In this document: piece by piece, positions 16,201 to 25,263 of the stretch | Numbering within the stretch: position 1 is the stretch's first letter | How the letters are laid out: each line of letters opens with the position of its first letter | NCBI GenBank assembly: GCA_947623745.1 | Contig: CANQHN010000020.1 | Span: forward strand, 1-53,009 | Direction of reading: 5' to 3' | From: an uncultured Oscillospiraceae bacterium | GTDB taxonomy: Bacteria > Bacillota > Clostridia > Oscillospirales > Oscillospiraceae | DNA: 53,009 nucleotides | Program-made: the position numbers and the translations under genes | Notes under the pieces: model-generated | What the model was told of the DNA's origin: nothing | The model's input: only the letters and a program-made list of their open reading frames with translations | The model's database searches: none

Positions 16201-19200
16201 ATTTCAACCCACGCGCCCCGCGAGGGGCGCGACAAGGCGTTTTCCGGCGGAAAAAACACGGACTTTGCATTTCAACCCACGCGCCCCGCGAGGGGCGCGA
16301 CTGGCCAGGGAGCGGACCAAGACCTTCCGCAACCGATTTCAACCCACGCGCCCCGCGAGGGGCGCGACAACGTGATGATTACAGACACTTCTTGCGAGCC
16401 TATTTCAACCCACGCGCCCCGCGAGGGGCGCGACCAGGTCCATGATCTCCACGATCTTGATCTTCTTATTTCAACCCACGCGCCCCGCGAGGGGCGCGAC
16501 CGCCGTGGCCGCCGGCGATGCCTCCGCCTTCGGATTTCAACCCACGCGCCCCGCGAGGGGCGCGACGATCTGCACCCCGCCGGCGCCTCCGGGGCCTTTC
16601 AATTTCAACCCACGCGCCCCGCGAGGGGCGCGACAGCGCCTTTGAGGAGGGCGAGGTTGGTATCACGGTATTTCAACCCACGCGCCCCGCGAGGGGCGCG
16701 ACAGGAGGACAAGAAAATGGCTTACACCAGCAGACAATTTCAACCCACGCGCCCCGCGAGGGGCGCGACGCCGCGAAGACGCCAAAATATACCGTAACGC
16801 TTATTTCAACCCACGCGCCCCGCGAGGGGCGCGACCTCTGCCCCGCTGTCCCAGCTGTCGTAGTACATGATTTCAACCCACGCGCCCCGCGAGGGGCGCG
16901 ACGCGGTGAACCCACGCGCGTATGATTCGGTTATGAGATTTCAACCCACGCGCCCCGCGAGGGGCGCGACGGTCTCTTTCGCTGGGGTTCTTCCCGTCCT
17001 GGTTATTTCAACCCACGCGCCCCGCGAGGGGCGCGACGTAGTACAGCTCCACTTTCAGGCCCTCGGTCTGATTTCAACCCACGCGCCCCGCGAGGGGCGC
17101 GACGCGGGCCCCGCCGCCGGACATGATGTAGTAGCAATTTCAACCCACGCGCCCCGCGAGGGGCGCGACGTGGACGCCCGCACCTTCACCCTCCGGCGGC
17201 TGAAATTTCAACCCACGCGCCCCGCGAGGGGCGCGACCCGGCGGCTGGCAGAGCGTATTTTCCGCAAAGCTATTTCAACCCACGCGCCCCGCGAGGGGCG
17301 CGACTCGCTTCCATAGCCTGGTCATCCAGCTTCTGGAATTTCAACCCACGCGCCCCGCGAGGGGCGCGACAGCCGATAATGCGGTAATACTGACCCGTTT
17401 GCAGATTTCAACCCACGCGCCCCGCGAGGGGCGCGACCGTTGTGCTCCCCGGTGACGATGGCCTTATGGATATTTCAACCCACGCGCCCCGCGAGGGGCG
17501 CGACAATGCTGTTTCTCAGGTTGCCTGTGTCAGGTATTTATTTCAACCCACGCGCCCCGCGAGGGGCGCGACCGATAAAAACATCCATATCACATTGCAC
17601 GTATTATTTCAACCCACGCGCCCCGCAAGGGGCGCGACCGGAAGCAGCATTACAACTGTTGCTCCCACCGCAATTTCAACCCACGCGCCCCGCGAGGGGC
17701 GCGACTGGATGCCTCTGCCTCGCGGAACACCCACCACAGATTTCAACCCACGCGCCCCGCGAGGGGCGCGACAGGGCGGGTGCTCCCACCGAAATACCTT
17801 TATTTTATTTCAACCCACGCGCCCCGCGAGGGGCGCGACACCTTCCGCGTCCCTGTGGACACCCACAACATTATTTCAACCCACGCGCCCCGCGAGGGGC
17901 GCGACGGGCAAAGACACAGCGCGAGGGGGTGAGAAAGTTATTTCAACCCACGCGCCCCGCGAGGGGCGCGACGGACTACATCACTGAGCGCATCATCAAC
18001 ATTTCAATTTCAACCCACGCGCCCCGCGAGGGGCGCGACGCCCTGATTTTACCACAGGAGCGGACAGGGAACAAATTTCAACCCACGCGCCCCGCGAGGG
18101 GCGCGACATGCCATGAGCCAGGAATCGCCCTATCTATCGCAATTTCAACCCACGCGCCCCGCGAGGGGCGCGACAAAATCCTTTTCTTCAAACATTTGCT
18201 GTAAGATATTTCAACCCACGCGCCCCGCGAGGGGCGCGACCCGTGTGCGCTCTGAACCGTTCTTCTTGCTTATCATTTCAACCCACGCGCCCCGCGAGGG
18301 GCGCGACGGATGAGCCGCCGAGGGAGGTTTGAGATGGAAGATTTCAACCCACGCGCCCCGCGAGGGGCGCGACCCGACCTGGGAGAAACACCAAAGGATA
18401 CGCAATAAATTTCAACCCACGCGCCCCGCGAGGGGCGCGACCTCGGCGCTGGAATTTGTTCCGCTGCTGGACGAAATTTCAACCCACGCGCCCCGCGAGG
18501 GGCGCGACGCCCCGGCGACTGCATTTGCGTGGAGGAGGCTTAATTTCAACCCACGCGCCCCGCGAGGGGCGCGACACCCTGGCCCACAAAGAGGGAGATA
18601 AGTGGGTCCTATTTCAACCCACGCGCCCCGCGAGGGGCGCGACCTATCCGCACTGCGTCCAGTATTTGACGCAATTATTTCAACCCACGCGCCCCGCGAG
18701 GGGCGCGACTATCTGATGAATTATCCCGCTCACGAGCGCCCTTATTTCAACCCACGCGCCCCGCGAGGGGCGCGACGGCATCCGGGCGGCATCTATTCCG
18801 GCGTTACACTGATTTCAACCCACGCGCCCCGCGAGGGGCGCGACAACAGGCCGCGAAGGAGACGCACGGGGCCAAAGAATTTCAACCCACGCGCCCCGCG
18901 AGGGGCGCGACCACCTTCCGCGTCCCTGTGGACACCCACAACATTATTTCAACCCACGCGCCCCGCGAGGGGCGCGACTGAGGCCAGGAACTACCCCAAA
19001 GAAGATGAGTGATTTCAACCCACGCGCCCCGCGAGGGGCGCGACACACCACGCCAACCGGGTACTCTGTCAGTTATAAATTTCAACCCACGCGCCCCGCG
19101 AGGGGCGCGACACGGCGGTGCCGTCATGCGGCGCAGGAGACACAAATTTCAACCCACGCGCCCCGCGAGGGGCGCGACCGGCAAAGACTTTAGAGGGAGA

Positions 19201-19578
19201 GTGGATGCCCAATTTCAACCCACGCGCCCCGCGAGGGGCGCGACAATTTTACAAGTCTGTTGCGAGCAAAGGAAAGAGATTTCAACCCACGCGCCCCGCG
19301 AGGGGCGCGACTGCCGCCTGGACAAGATATCTTCGGGCAAAACATATTTCAACCCACGCGCCCCGCGAGGGGCGCGACTTCCGCCAAATTCATCTTACAG
19401 CAAATGTTTGAAATTTCAACCCACGCGCCCCGCGAGGGGCGCGACACAGCCCAAGGAACATCCCGACAGAGCTTGATTTATTTCAACCCACGCGCCCCGC
19501 GAGGGGCGCGACGCAACCTGGCTAAACGGCGGGGCCTGGGACGATATTTCAACCCACGCGCCCCGCGAGGGGCGCGAC
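13282..19578 (-). CRISPR. Type I-C CRISPR array, 91 repeats
   Basis: I count 91 repeats of 33 nt from 13282 to 19578 with spacers of mostly 33-35 nt (mean period about 67). On the transcribed minus strand the repeat is GTC, a 7-bp stem GCGCCCC/GGGGCGC with loop TCGC, then GTGGGTTGAAAT: the type I-C pattern. The leader and cas2 are at the high-coordinate end, so the newest spacers are near 19545 and the oldest near 13282. Repeats are uniform near the leader. Variants cluster at the old end: GTGAG at 13282, 13485, 13790, 13923, 13991 and 14058; GCAAG at 13349 and, further in, at 17606; GTAAG at 13857. The first repeat is one base short, and the one at 13790 has three further changes. Frames that stay open through the array are artefacts of the periodic repeat. 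Confidence 0.99.
13518..13789. other. 272-nt interruption in the CRISPR array
   Basis: The interval between the repeats at 13485 and 13790 is 272 nt instead of about 34. Its first 112 nt read, in frame on the plus strand, as the end of a helical protein (LDTLAELIESKAKTVEDAAA..., stop TAA at 13627). Then comes non-coding DNA with a 10-bp palindrome stem ATGGAGGCGG/CCGCCTCCAT (13683-13718). It looks like captured or recombined foreign DNA, or the remains of several spacers whose repeats were lost. Confidence 0.6.
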
Positions 19579-19763
19579 CGCAAACCTGCACAGATTTTCA
19601 AGATAAAATCAGTGCAGTCTGCATAAGAGAGAGCGGAGACAGAGGGAAAAAAGCAAAGACCCGTTGTCCAACTCCCTCTGGAATGCTAAAAAATTCCAAT
19701 TCAAACATAGAGAACAAGGTGCGAACCTCGCGGCAGTTTCCTGCCCGCTTGCCCTTCGCACGC
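19579..19763 (-). promoter_or_regulatory. CRISPR leader
   Basis: The 185 nt between the cas2 stop and the first repeat, AT-richer than its surroundings close to the repeat (GATTTTATCTTGAAAATC). This is where adaptation inserts new spacers and where the array promoter should lie; I cannot pick a convincing -35/-10 pair. A branched hairpin with outer stem GTGCGAA/TTCGCAC (19719-19761) follows the cas2 stop and could end the cas transcript. Confidence 0.7.
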
Positions 19764-20054
19764 TCAAACCATCAGCACGCCCTCCGGCTCGTAGGTTTCC
19801 TTTGCGCCGAAGTGCTCGATCTTGCCCTGATATTTGTTTCCCAGCTGATAGAACCGCAGGCTGTCCTTCTCCGGGTCGATGATCCCCAGCAGCTTGGCCT
19901 GGAGCAGCTTGTACTGCGCCTGGTCCACCAGGCACTCAAATACTGAGTTCTGCACCCGCTGGCCGTGGTTGACACACTGCTTTGCCACCCGCCGCAGACG
20001 CTTCCGCCCGGCGGCGTCCTCTGTATTCACGTCATAGGTGATGAGTACCAGCAT
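19764..20054 (-). CDS. cas2: CRISPR adaptation endonuclease-fold protein Cas2
   Basis: Cas2, 96 residues, bridges two Cas1 dimers in the integration complex that inserts new spacers at the leader. The ferredoxin-like fold start MLVLITYDVNTED carries the conserved Asp at position 8, and RRVAKQCVNHGQRVQNSVFEC is the type I-C family block. The ATG at 20054 lies 9 nt after the cas1 stop. Last gene of the cas operon, directly before the leader. Confidence 0.97.
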   Translation of the reverse strand: MLVLITYDVNTEDAAGRKRLRRVAKQCVNHGQRVQNSVFECLVDQAQYKLLQAKLLGIIDPEKDSLRFYQLGNKYQGKIEHFGAKETYEPEGVLMV

Positions 20055-20063
20055 CGAACCGCC

Positions 20064-21095
20064 TCACTTCCACAGAAACGGCGGGTAGCCGTCCATGTCG
20101 CCCCGGAGGTACCGGGCCAGCAGCAGGGCCTGGATGCAGGGCACCAGCCCCCAGGCCAGTTTTTCTTTCAGGTACGGGTGGGTGATGGGCTCTGCCAGCC
20201 GCTTCTGCCACGCGGAGAGGAAAACCTTCCGCCCCTCGTCGGTGAGCCACACCGCCCCGCCGAGCTGGCGGTCGAAGTGCTCCGGCCGGATCGCCCGGTT
20301 GTTGATGAGGGTCAGCACGAAGCGGTCGGCGAACAGGGGCCGCAGCTCCTCCATCAGATCCAGGGCCAGGGAGGCGCGGCCGGGCCGGTCCCGGTGGAGG
20401 AACCCCACATAGGCGTCCAGCCCCACGCTCTCCAGCGCCCCGGCGCAGGAATTGGCCAGCAGGGTGTATGCGAAGGACAGCAGGGCGTTCACCGGGTCCA
20501 GGGGCGGCCGGCGGGAGCGGCCAGTGAAGGCGAAGGTCTCCCTCTGGTTCAAAATGAGCCCGTCAAAGGCATTGAAATAGACCGCCGCGGTCTGGCCCTC
20601 CAGCCCCCGGAGGGAGTCCAGATCGGTCTCCTCCAGGAAGGCGGGCAGGCTGTCCGCCAGCAGGGAGGAGGCCCGACCCAGCGCCTCGCCGTCCACCCGC
20701 ATGGCGTGGTCCCGGTGGGTGCGTTCAATGCTCCAGCGGCTGTTGTAGACCTTGCCGAAGAGGAAGCACCGGGCGATGCGGCAGCTCTGGACCTCGTCGT
20801 CCGCCGCCCGGTACTGGGTCCGGCGGAGCAGGACATTGCCCGGATTCTCACCGCAGACCCGGGCCAAAAACCGCCCCCGAGGGGTCAGAAAGCACAGGTT
20901 CACGCCCTCCCGGGCGCACTTGCCCATGAGGGCGGGGCTGGCCCCCTTGTAGGAGAAGCACAGGATGCTCTCCAGGGTGTGGAGGGGGAACTGGCCCCGC
21001 TTTTCCTCTCCGGAGAGCACCACTACCGTCTCGCCCTCCAGAGCCAGGTAGCTGTCCTCGCTGAGGACGAACAGGGTATTCAGAAATTTCCTCAC
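20064..21095 (-). CDS. cas1: CRISPR integrase Cas1
   Basis: Cas1, 343 residues, joins prespacer DNA ends into the array. The three metal-binding positions are recognisable: Glu in LRGLEGQTAAVYF, His in VGFLHRDRPGR and Asp in LALDLMEELRP. GTG start at 21095, overlapping the cas4 stop (GTGA) with GGAGGATGAGTT just upstream. Complete and expected to be active, consistent with the long array with clean leader-end repeats. Confidence 0.97.
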   Translation of the reverse strand: MRKFLNTLFVLSEDSYLALEGETVVVLSGEEKRGQFPLHTLESILCFSYKGASPALMGKCAREGVNLCFLTPRGRFLARVCGENPGNVLLRRTQYRAADDEVQSCRIARCFLFGKVYNSRWSIERTHRDHAMRVDGEALGRASSLLADSLPAFLEETDLDSLRGLEGQTAAVYFNAFDGLILNQRETFAFTGRSRRPPLDPVNALLSFAYTLLANSCAGALESVGLDAYVGFLHRDRPGRASLALDLMEELRPLFADRFVLTLINNRAIRPEHFDRQLGGAVWLTDEGRKVFLSAWQKRLAEPITHPYLKEKLAWGLVPCIQALLLARYLRGDMDGYPPFLWK

Positions 21096-21766
21096 AACTC
21101 ATCCTCCTTCCCGGGCAGGTGGGCGCGGAGGTAGGCGGCGGGGGACTGGTTTTTCGCCAGCCGGGGCAGGCACAGTTCCTTCAGCGAGCAGGCGGCACAG
21201 CCCTTGCCGGGCCTGGCCTTGGGGGTGTGGCCCCGGGCGTAGAGGGTGCGCATCTCCGCCAGCATGGCCTCCACCCGTTCCCGCAGGGCGGCGTCTAGCG
21301 CCACCCTGGTACGCCGCCGGGGCTCGCCGTAGAACAAACTGCCCTCCGGGATGGAACAGAGCAGCATCTCCTCCAGGCACATGGCCTGGGCACAGAGCTG
21401 GAGCTCGTCGGCGTCGTTGGCTTTGGGCCTGCCCCGCTTGTACTCCACGGGGTAGGGGAGCCACTTCCCCTCCCGGTCGGCCAGGGCCGCCCCGGCGGGG
21501 TCCCGGTGAAACTCCACCACGTCGCACACCCCCTGGACCTGGAGACGGTGGGAGACCACCCGAAGGCCGCGGACGATGAGGGTATCGCCGCGGCTCTCGG
21601 TCTGGTTTTCATCGTGGGCGCGCCGGTGGAGCAGGTCCCCCTCCACGGTGCGCAGGTTCTCCGCCCACTGCTGCTCGATGTGGATCATGGCCCACTGGCG
21701 GCGGCAGAAGGCGAAGTGCTGGAGGCCGGACAGGGCGAGGTACTCGTCCTCCGGCAGAGCGGTCAC
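21092..21766 (-). CDS. cas4: CRISPR adaptation nuclease Cas4
   Basis: Cas4, 224 residues, an iron-sulfur PD-(D/E)xK nuclease that trims prespacers and ensures they come from PAM-bearing sites. Cysteines are seen at FAFCRRQW near the start and in the C-terminal cluster GCAACSLKELC. The nuclease core shows GVCDVVEF and YPVEYKRG. GTG start overlapping the cas7 stop (GTGA). Its presence means spacers should share a fixed PAM and orientation, which the paired duplicate spacers in the array support. Confidence 0.96.
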   Translation of the reverse strand: MTALPEDEYLALSGLQHFAFCRRQWAMIHIEQQWAENLRTVEGDLLHRRAHDENQTESRGDTLIVRGLRVVSHRLQVQGVCDVVEFHRDPAGAALADREGKWLPYPVEYKRGRPKANDADELQLCAQAMCLEEMLLCSIPEGSLFYGEPRRRTRVALDAALRERVEAMLAEMRTLYARGHTPKARPGKGCAACSLKELCLPRLAKNQSPAAYLRAHLPGKEDEL

Positions 21767-22683
21767 CCCATACGGGTGCAGGTGACGCCGGCGGGCAGGG
21801 CCGCCTCGTCCACGGTGACGGTGTAGTCGCTGTAGGCCCGGGGGCTGATGACGTCCGCCTTCCGGGTGACGGAGACGGTGTCGAACAGCTTCCAGGCGGG
21901 GGCGTAGCCCAGCTCGCAGTCATGCTTGAAGATAATGAGCTCCCGGACGGCCATCTTGCCCCGGGCGGCGGAGCGGTCGAGCTCAAACATGTTCAGGATG
22001 GCCTGCCACAGCAGTTTCAGGTCGTCCTCGCTAAACCCGGTGACCTTTTTGGCCAGATTGGCGGAGACGTAGCCCTCGCAGCGGTAGAGGGCGTAGGGGA
22101 CGATGTACTTCCGGCCCATCTCGGTGCCCTTCTTCTCCGCGTCGGCCTCGGTGGTGATGGCCACCCGGGTGATGGTGACCTCCTGGGGCACGATGGGGTC
22201 GATGCTCCGGGCAAAGCCCAGCTGCACCGGGCCCCGGATCTGGCCGCAGTTCAGGTTGCCCTTGACCATGGTGGTCATCACTGCGCCAAAGGTGCGGATA
22301 TCGAAGAAGTTTTCGCACATGAACTCCTTTACCTGGTGGTCCACGTCCACCCCCTCGGCCTCCCGCTTTTTGATGGCCTTTTTGAGGTCGTCCGGCTTCA
22401 TAGCCGCGGCGCCGTCGATCCCCGCGTGGTGGAAACCGGCATTGTCACTGGTGTTCAGGGGTACGCCGTCCTTGATATAGATGCCGAAACCCGTCTCGCC
22501 CTCCTTGGCGGTCTCTACGTAATTCCTGATTTTCCGTTTCAGGCACACGTCGGTGACCAGGCCGTAGCCGGTCTCCGGGTCCAGCCGGGGCATATTGCCC
22601 GCGTCGGGGTCGCCGTTGGGATTGCCGTTCTCCACGTCGAACAGGATGACGAACTCGTAGCGGTTCTTGATGGGGTCAGACAT
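21763..22683 (-). CDS. cas7: Type I-C Cascade backbone subunit Cas7
   Basis: Cas7 (Csd2 family), 306 residues. About seven copies coat the spacer part of the crRNA in the I-C effector. The signature start FVILFDVENGNPNGDPDAGNMPR is present, as are the family blocks NFFDIRTFGAVM and GQIRGPVQLGFARSIDPI. The start is the ATG at 22683 (MSDPIKNR), 9 nt after GGAGG and 2 nt after the cas8c stop. Full length. Confidence 0.97.
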   Translation of the reverse strand: MSDPIKNRYEFVILFDVENGNPNGDPDAGNMPRLDPETGYGLVTDVCLKRKIRNYVETAKEGETGFGIYIKDGVPLNTSDNAGFHHAGIDGAAAMKPDDLKKAIKKREAEGVDVDHQVKEFMCENFFDIRTFGAVMTTMVKGNLNCGQIRGPVQLGFARSIDPIVPQEVTITRVAITTEADAEKKGTEMGRKYIVPYALYRCEGYVSANLAKKVTGFSEDDLKLLWQAILNMFELDRSAARGKMAVRELIIFKHDCELGYAPAWKLFDTVSVTRKADVISPRAYSDYTVTVDEAALPAGVTCTRMG

Positions 22684-22684
22684 A

Positions 22685-23071
22685 TCAGTTTTCCTCCTTC
22701 TTTTCATAACGCTTTTGGGTTTGGTGGTAATACCCTAAGAAAAATGCGACCTGCTCCTCATTGTTAAGACGCTTTGGAAACGGAAATGTGATTTTGGAGA
22801 ACAGCTCAGCCAGCTGCTTGGAGAATGAGAGATACTGTGCTGGCCGTTGCTTTTCCAATTTATCCATGTGGCTATTTTTGAGCCGCTCCAAGGTGGGGTA
22901 TACTTGTTCAGGCGTTGTTGAGGCAGCGTTGAAAAAGCGGCTCTTAATCGTTGCGTTTGGCCTTGCACCTGGATTGTCAATTCTGGTATATTGCAGCTGG
23001 ATGTCCTCGAGGACAGAGAAAATACGGCCCCAGACGTAGGGGAAATAATCGGATTCTACGTTTAAAGACAC
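22685..23071 (-). CDS. cas11: Cas11c small subunit, translated from an internal start within cas8c
   Basis: In type I-C systems the small subunit of Cascade is made from an internal start inside cas8c. Here a perfect AAGGAGGT at 23086-23079, inside the cas8c coding sequence, is followed after 7 nt by an in-frame GTG at 23071 (codon 472 of cas8c). That gives 128 residues (SLNVESDYFPYVW...), matching the size known for Cas11c, and its C-terminus is the end of Cas8c. Such a ribosome site inside a coding sequence is unlikely by chance. The helical content and position fit the family. Confidence 0.8.
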   Translation of the reverse strand: MSLNVESDYFPYVWGRIFSVLEDIQLQYTRIDNPGARPNATIKSRFFNAASTTPEQVYPTLERLKNSHMDKLEKQRPAQYLSFSKQLAELFSKITFPFPKRLNNEEQVAFFLGYYHQTQKRYEKKEEN

Positions 23072-24484
23072 ACTAGCGACCTCCTTGCATCTGAAATTTT
23101 TACTGTTCTTTTGGATATAAGCTTTTAGGATAGCTGCCTTTGCGCTGGTGACATCTTGCTCTCTGCGGATGCGGGCCAGAACTTTAGATAACCAGCCGAC
23201 AGGATATGGACCGTCCGTCAAAATGCTGTAGAGCAGATCAGCAGATAGTTTTTTTAGCTCAGCATCGAGCTTCCCAGCGCTCGGACGATCCTCAGACGCC
23301 TGAGTTGCCCGCTGTGTTTCAAACAGGAGTCGCCAGACAGATCTTGGCGCTGTTTCATACGTTGGCCGGACAATTTCAAGACGCTCATAATGCCTTTGAA
23401 TATTTCTTAGGAACTGACCAAAACTGTTCCGGAGGAAGAACCGCACACTGAGGCGGGCGGCGTTAGGGGCCAGTCCAAGCACATAGAAGTTGTTGTAGGG
23501 GTCAAGCCTGACCCCGTTTATATCCTTTTCTTTACCGTTAGCCAACGCCTCTACAACGCCTTGCAAATCTGTATCGGTGACGATCTCCGTGTTACCAAAT
23601 GCAGCATAGGAGAACACGTCTTGACACAGTGGCTCCGCGTCCTCCGCCCAGTAGACCACGGCGGTGTCGCCGATGTACTGGAGGTGTGCCCGGTCGGCGA
23701 TCAGCCGGTTGAGCACCGCGCCATACCGGAAGGCGGCGTCCTCAGAGACGGGAGAGTTGAGCCCCTGGCCGGTGTCGTCGGCCTGTTCGTGGCCGTAGGA
23801 TTCAAAGGCCGGGGCGTTGAAGGACACCAGGGAGGCCCCGCTGGACTGGGCGTCTTTGATTCCTTTGATGGCGGGGTGGAGCCGGGCGATGGGGGCCGGC
23901 TGGCCGGTCACCAGACACCGGCCGGATACCGCCCCGGCGGACTTGGCGGCGCGATAGCCGTTCCACGCCGCCCGAACGGCGGGGTCGTCCTGGGCATACG
24001 GGCCGTTCACCGAGAAGATCAGGTTGGCGCCCTTCAAAATTTCCTCCAGGTAGGGGAGGAGGACCGGGTGCTCCGCCGCCTGCTCCGGCTGCCAGGTGTC
24101 GAAGAATGCACACACCGCCCGGGCGGCAGGGGAGTCCACTGAATCCAGAATTTTGTGGTGCAGCTCTTTGGCCGCTTCAAAACACTGGCGGGAGCGCTCG
24201 GGTTTGCCCTTGTTGTCGATCCCCAGGAAATAGGAGCTGTTTTCGCACAGGAAATTGGAGGAAACGCCGGAGGTTTTCTTGACCTGCTCCGGCACCGGTA
24301 AGAACTGAGGGACCTCCTTCTTGCCCCCCTCCGGCGTGATTTTCAGGGGGATGACCCCGCGGAGGTTCCCCTGCTCGTCGAGGTCCAGGGCGAAGGACAC
24401 CTTGGCCATGCTCCAGCCGGGGGGCGTGATATCCCCCCGCCGGGCCAGGGCGTCGTAGTAGTCGCAAAGCGCCCGCAGGATCAT
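22685..24484 (-). CDS. cas8c: Type I-C Cascade large subunit Cas8c
   Basis: Cas8c (Csd1 family), 599 residues, recognises the PAM and recruits Cas3. The start is the ATG at 24484 (MILRALCDYYDALARRGD, the typical family opening), overlapping the cas5c stop as ATGA. Family blocks include GWSMAKVSFALDLDEQGN, FLCENSSYFLG and CLVTGQPAPIARLHPAIKG. The last 128 residues are also made separately as Cas11c. The 3' third (from about 23600 down) is visibly less GC-rich than the 5' part, suggesting a recombination junction inside the gene. Confidence 0.96.
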   Translation of the reverse strand: MILRALCDYYDALARRGDITPPGWSMAKVSFALDLDEQGNLRGVIPLKITPEGGKKEVPQFLPVPEQVKKTSGVSSNFLCENSSYFLGIDNKGKPERSRQCFEAAKELHHKILDSVDSPAARAVCAFFDTWQPEQAAEHPVLLPYLEEILKGANLIFSVNGPYAQDDPAVRAAWNGYRAAKSAGAVSGRCLVTGQPAPIARLHPAIKGIKDAQSSGASLVSFNAPAFESYGHEQADDTGQGLNSPVSEDAAFRYGAVLNRLIADRAHLQYIGDTAVVYWAEDAEPLCQDVFSYAAFGNTEIVTDTDLQGVVEALANGKEKDINGVRLDPYNNFYVLGLAPNAARLSVRFFLRNSFGQFLRNIQRHYERLEIVRPTYETAPRSVWRLLFETQRATQASEDRPSAGKLDAELKKLSADLLYSILTDGPYPVGWLSKVLARIRREQDVTSAKAAILKAYIQKNSKNFRCKEVASVSLNVESDYFPYVWGRIFSVLEDIQLQYTRIDNPGARPNATIKSRFFNAASTTPEQVYPTLERLKNSHMDKLEKQRPAQYLSFSKQLAELFSKITFPFPKRLNNEEQVAFFLGYYHQTQKRYEKKEEN

Positions 24485-25134
24485 CGCAGCACCTCCTTTC
24501 CGGCGACCTCCAGCACGCCGTTTTTCAGTTCTGCCATAAAGAACATGGGCTGGATGTTCTCGGGATCGGAGTAGTCCATGTCGTAGAGCATCAGCCCCAG
24601 GGAGCGGGTCTCCGGGATGGTCGGCACCGGCCCGCCGGGCCAGGCCCGGAAGTTGGCGGGGAACTCCCGGCAGCCAAAGCAGGGCTGGTGGTAGCACTGT
24701 CCCTTGGCCAGCCGCCGCCGGGCGATGTCGATGAACTTGCCCTCGTTGTCCGACGGCGCGGCCTTTTCCGTGAGGGTAAAATGGGCGTCGATCACATAGT
24801 GCACGTCGGTCAGCACCATGGAGGCCCGTTGCTGGATGCTATCGCCGGTGTAGATGGCCAGGGGCTTGTCCCCGCCGGTCATCACCGAGCGCACGTTGGA
24901 GGCCAAAATTTTGTCCTTGACCTCGTTGCGCCGGATGTTGGTAAAGGTGATGGGGTTCATCACGTGGATGCGGTCGATGTGCCACCGTAGGCCGGGGTGC
25001 CAGTAGATCGCCTCGATCAGCCCCCGGGCGGCGCTGGGTGTCATCACGTCGTAGCTGACGCGCTCCACCTTCAGCTCCGGACGGGTAAAGAGTGCGTAGT
25101 CCCCCCATACCTCCACCTGGATTCCTTGGCTCAA
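24481..25134 (-). CDS. cas5c: Type I-C pre-crRNA endonuclease and Cascade subunit Cas5c
   Basis: Cas5c (Cas5d), 217 residues. In type I-C it replaces Cas6: it cuts the repeat at the base of its hairpin, leaving an 11-nt 5' tag, and stays bound to it. RAMP-type start SQGIQVEVWGDYALFTRPE and block YDVMTPSAARGLIEAIYWHP. I place the start at the TTG at 25134, because GAGGTGAGC lies 8 nt before it and the family homology begins there. In-frame codons upstream overlap the promoter. The 16-bp-spaced promoter and the guide-matching site at 25153-25189 lie directly upstream. Confidence 0.94.
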   Translation of the reverse strand: MSQGIQVEVWGDYALFTRPELKVERVSYDVMTPSAARGLIEAIYWHPGLRWHIDRIHVMNPITFTNIRRNEVKDKILASNVRSVMTGGDKPLAIYTGDSIQQRASMVLTDVHYVIDAHFTLTEKAAPSDNEGKFIDIARRRLAKGQCYHQPCFGCREFPANFRAWPGGPVPTIPETRSLGLMLYDMDYSDPENIQPMFFMAELKNGVLEVAGKEVLR

Positions 25135-25152
25135 AATTTGCTCACCTCTATT

Positions 25153-25189
25153 TTCTATAAAGTGGTTGATAAGTACAATTAACAGTATA
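25153..25189 (+). promoter_or_regulatory. Candidate self-target site (operator for Cascade) in the cas5c promoter
   Basis: TTC at 25153-25155 (the canonical type I-C PAM) is followed at 25156-25170 by TATAAAGTGGTTGAT. The first 15 nt of the spacer at 25300 are TATAATGTGGTTGAT: 14 identities, with the single mismatch at position 6, a base that is flipped out of pairing in Cascade. Similarity ends after 15 nt. A full-length 34-nt footprint (25156-25189) would cover the cas5c transcription start and -10 box. Matching strand, PAM side and seed are all as type I interference requires. Confidence 0.85.
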
Positions 25190-25211
25190 CACAAAATTTA
25201 GAAGATGTCAA
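25184..25211 (-). promoter_or_regulatory. Promoter of the cas5c-cas2 operon
   Basis: On the minus strand TTGACA (25211-25206), 16-nt spacer, TATACT (25189-25184). Predicted start near 25177, giving a leader of about 43 nt before the TTG start codon. Confidence 0.8.
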
Positions 25212-25225
25212 GCTAGAAATTTTGA

Positions 25226-25255
25226 TTGCATATTGGGGTATCAGTAAGGTATACT
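25226..25255 (+). promoter_or_regulatory. Promoter of the solitary CRISPR-like RNA
   Basis: TTGCAT (25226-25231), 18-nt spacer, TATACT (25250-25255). The predicted start at about 25262-25264 coincides with the first base of the repeat-like hairpin. Confidence 0.65.
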
Positions 25256-25263
25256 TGATGTAC

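Noticed and set aside
13282-19578. Long open frames across the CRISPR array on both strands
   Set aside because: The repeat lacks stop codons in several frames, so frames stay open; the products are periodic (THAPREGRD, PTRPARGAT) and not proteins.
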